DNA from: CAYJLW01 sp964370965 | GTDB lineage: Bacteria > Actinomycetota > Acidimicrobiia > UBA2766 | Reading direction: 5' to 3' | NCBI GenBank assembly: GCA_964370965.1 | Contig: CAYJLW010000030.1 | Location: forward strand, 1-43,778 | DNA length: 43,778 nucleotides | Shown here: positions 42,177-43,778 of the stretch, piece after piece | Numbering within the stretch: position 1 is the stretch's first letter | How the letters are laid out: every line of letters begins with the position of its first letter | Made by a program: the position numbers and the translations under genes | Notes under the pieces: model-generated | Databases searched by the model: none | What the model saw: the letters and a program-made list of their open reading frames with translations, nothing else | Told to the model about the DNA's origin: nothing

Positions 42177-42827
42177 TCAGATGAGCGCCCCCAGGCGGGT
42201 CACGAGCTTCTCGATGCCGGCGTAGACGTCGGGCATGCCGGCAGCGCACATGTAGGCGGGGCAGGACAGGACGCGCTGGTCTTCGTCCTCGACGAAGTCG
42301 TCGACCGGGCATTCGACGTGCTTGGCCCCCATGGCCTCCATGGCGGCCGCCGTCTCGGGGTGGGAGCCGATCGTGAGCTTGGCACCCGGGATGAGGCGGG
42401 CGGCGATCGCCGGGGCGATGCAGATGAAGCCCACGGGTCCGCCCGCGTCGTGGACGCCCTGCACGAGACGGGCGACGGACTCCTCGACCTCGCACGCCTG
42501 GCCCTTGGTGGCGAAGTCGCTCAGGTTCTTGGCGGCACCGAAGCCGCCCGGGAGGACGAGGCCGGCGAACTCGCCCGGGTCTGCGCCGGCCGTGGAGCGG
42601 ATCTCGCCGCGGGCGATGCGGGCGGCCTCGCGCAGGACGTTGCGGCTCTCGCCGCCGGCGGGCTCGCCCGTGAGGTGGTCGACGACGTGCATCTGGGTGA
42701 TGTCCGGGGCGAGGCACTCGTATTCGATGCCGGCCTTCTCGAGCGCCAGGAGGGTGAAGACCGCTTCGCGGATCTCGGCGCCGTCGAGGTAGCCGCAGCC
42801 GGAGAGGATGACACCTACCTTGGCCAT
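42177..42827 (-). CDS. elbB: ElbB-type glyoxalase (DJ-1/PfpI superfamily)
   Basis: This 216-residue protein matches ElbB ('isoprenoid biosynthesis glyoxalase'), a DJ-1/PfpI-superfamily enzyme with reported glyoxalase activity. It has VGVILSGCGYLDGAEIREAV at the N-terminus, LVLPGGFGAAKNLSDFA in the middle and GFICIAPAIAARLI with the nucleophile-elbow cysteine. Length and motif order fit E. coli ElbB over the full protein. It probably detoxifies glyoxal-type aldehydes; the isoprenoid link is historical. The ATG at 42827 has GAGGAGC upstream, and TAGCCT near 42867 is a possible -10 element. A HAD remnant lies directly downstream. Confidence 0.93.
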   Translation of the reverse strand: MAKVGVILSGCGYLDGAEIREAVFTLLALEKAGIEYECLAPDITQMHVVDHLTGEPAGGESRNVLREAARIARGEIRSTAGADPGEFAGLVLPGGFGAAKNLSDFATKGQACEVEESVARLVQGVHDAGGPVGFICIAPAIAARLIPGAKLTIGSHPETAAAMEAMGAKHVECPVDDFVEDEDQRVLSCPAYMCAAGMPDVYAGIEKLVTRLGALI

Positions 42828-42915
42828 GCGCGCTCCTCGGGTCGGGGATCGGGGCCTGTGGGCAGGCTACCTCGCCCCGAGCCCGAGGCGGCGGCCGGTG
42901 GGGCCGGTCTCACTG

Positions 42916-43698
42916 TCAGCCGGGCGCCGGGCCGGGCAGGCGTGTGCCGGCGGGGAGGCCGATCTCGAAGACGTCCCGGAGGACGTCGAGGAGGTCCTCT
43001 GCGACGACGGGCATCTCTGTCGTCGCCTCCGGACGGGTCTCGGTGAGGGTGCCGTGCACGAGGCGGCGGCGGACGTCGATGCCGGGGCGCTGCACCATCA
43101 CGATGTGTACGAACGGCACCATCGGGTGGGTCGACGTGAAGTGGTTGGCGACCTCGAAGTCGACCGGGTGCTGTTCCTCCTCGCCCCAGGCGTAGACGTC
43201 CTTCCACTCCCCGGCGTCGCAGAAGCGCAGGACGCGGTCGCCGTCCTCGGCAACGATGCGGTAGGACCAGCCGTGGTGCTCGGCGGCGGCGCCCGGGTCG
43301 TAGGGGATCGCTTCGAGGAGGCCGTTGCCGCCGAAGCCCACGTCGGCCAGCCAGGGCTCCCCCTCCGCCTCCACCCGCAGGAGCATGTGGGCGCGGGGCG
43401 TGAGCACGCCTGGGACGGACCGCACCCGGGCGGCACGGCGGGCAACCCCGAAGCCGAGCTCCTCGAGGGCGGCGGCGAAGAGCGTGTTCTGCTCGAAGCA
43501 GTAGCCGCCCCGGCCGCCCGTGACGAGCTTCGCCTCGATGTCGGGGAGGGCGAGGCTCACCCCCTTGCCCAACAGGATGTCGAGGTTCTCGAACGGGATG
43601 GTCGTGGCGTGGGCGAGGTGTAGGGACCGCAGCACGTCCACCGTGGGTTCCCGGGGGCCCTCGTACCCCACGCGTTCGCAGTAGGCGTCCAGATCCAT
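42916..43698 (-). CDS. nat: Arylamine N-acetyltransferase
   Basis: This 260-residue enzyme transfers an acetyl group from acetyl-CoA to arylamines or hydrazines. The Cys-His-Asp triad is visible: C67 in GGRGGYCFEQN, H104 in RAHMLL and D119 in LADVGFGGNG. TIPFENLDILLGKGVSL is the conserved N-terminal segment. The length is slightly short of the usual 270-280 residues but complete. In mycobacteria the enzyme is linked to sterol catabolism, but no such genes are next to it here. The ATG at 43698 lies 7 bases after TACCCT, predicting a leaderless mRNA. Confidence 0.95.
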   Translation of the reverse strand: MDLDAYCERVGYEGPREPTVDVLRSLHLAHATTIPFENLDILLGKGVSLALPDIEAKLVTGGRGGYCFEQNTLFAAALEELGFGVARRAARVRSVPGVLTPRAHMLLRVEAEGEPWLADVGFGGNGLLEAIPYDPGAAAEHHGWSYRIVAEDGDRVLRFCDAGEWKDVYAWGEEEQHPVDFEVANHFTSTHPMVPFVHIVMVQRPGIDVRRRLVHGTLTETRPEATTEMPVVAEDLLDVLRDVFEIGLPAGTRLPGPAPG

Positions 43699-43705
43699 GC
43701 CCGGC

Positions 43706-43711
43706 AGGGTA
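43706..43711 (-). promoter_or_regulatory. -10 element of nat (leaderless)
   Basis: TACCCT on the minus strand ends 7 bases before the ATG at 43698. No ribosome-binding site is present. The remaining bases to the window end hold nothing else recognisable. Confidence 0.45.
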
Positions 43712-43778
43712 GCCCGGGGTGCCTGCGGCGGACGGTTTGGGCGACGGGCGACGGGGGCGGTTGTTGACGGGTGGGGGG

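Overview
The window is high-GC bacterial DNA with densely packed genes on both strands, frequent GTG/TTG starts and many 4-base ATGA/GTGA gene overlaps. A DUF1918 protein, a WS/DGAT wax-ester/triacylglycerol synthase, the VapBC subtype, a free-standing actinobacterial 'sensor' domain and an apparent abundance of leaderless genes point to an actinobacterium, possibly of the Acidimicrobiia. That placement is inferred from gene content only. I found no rRNA, tRNA, CRISPR array or prophage.

Layout. 1-456: no recognisable gene, G+C visibly lower than the rest. 457-2239: MDR oxidoreductase and stand-alone membrane sensor domain. 2624-10660: carbohydrate region with a GH3 glycosidase, a GH51 arabinofuranosidase, an ABC-2 exporter pair and an NAD-dependent GH4 enzyme, interrupted by an IS110-type transposase remnant and a VapBC module. 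10777-15939: a 51-base near-perfect palindrome, a dienelactone-hydrolase-like protein with a short coupled upstream frame, an MTA/SAH-nucleosidase-like protein, a DyP peroxidase, a Gly-rich lipoprotein and a DAO-type amine oxidase. 15962-19013: a lipoprotein divergent from an OmpR/HisKA two-component system, with a two-sided operator between them. 19077-22834: ArfB, DUF445, TetR and a secreted sphingomyelinase-like phosphodiesterase.

22947-28436 is the most distinctive region. A BadH-like SDR is divergent from a tightly coupled four-gene set: two URO-D-fold methyltransferases, a DxHxxG corrinoid protein, and an ASKHA protein with an N-terminal [2Fe-2S] domain (RACo-type corrinoid reactivase). 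These are the parts of a corrinoid-dependent methyl-transfer system such as anaerobes use for methoxy or methylamine substrates. The substrate and the final methyl acceptor cannot be read from the window.

28479-43698: an RRM RNA-binding protein, a CPBP protease overlapping a SulP transporter, ilvD behind a structured leader of about 260 bases, WS/DGAT, a serine esterase, a TSUP permease, a transaldolase-like/PfkB pair, a lipoyl-less E2 acyltransferase, a hybrid histidine kinase, DUF1918, a HAD hydrolase remnant, ElbB and arylamine N-acetyltransferase.

Two regulatory patterns run through the window. First, at many transcription-unit starts a TAnnnT-like -10 element lies 6-7 bases from the start codon, which predicts leaderless mRNAs. 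Second, between the 15962-16735 lipoprotein and the response regulator, two pairs of GTTCAG-type hexamers point outward, each pair 11-base phased and each followed 11 bases later by a CACnCT -10 element.
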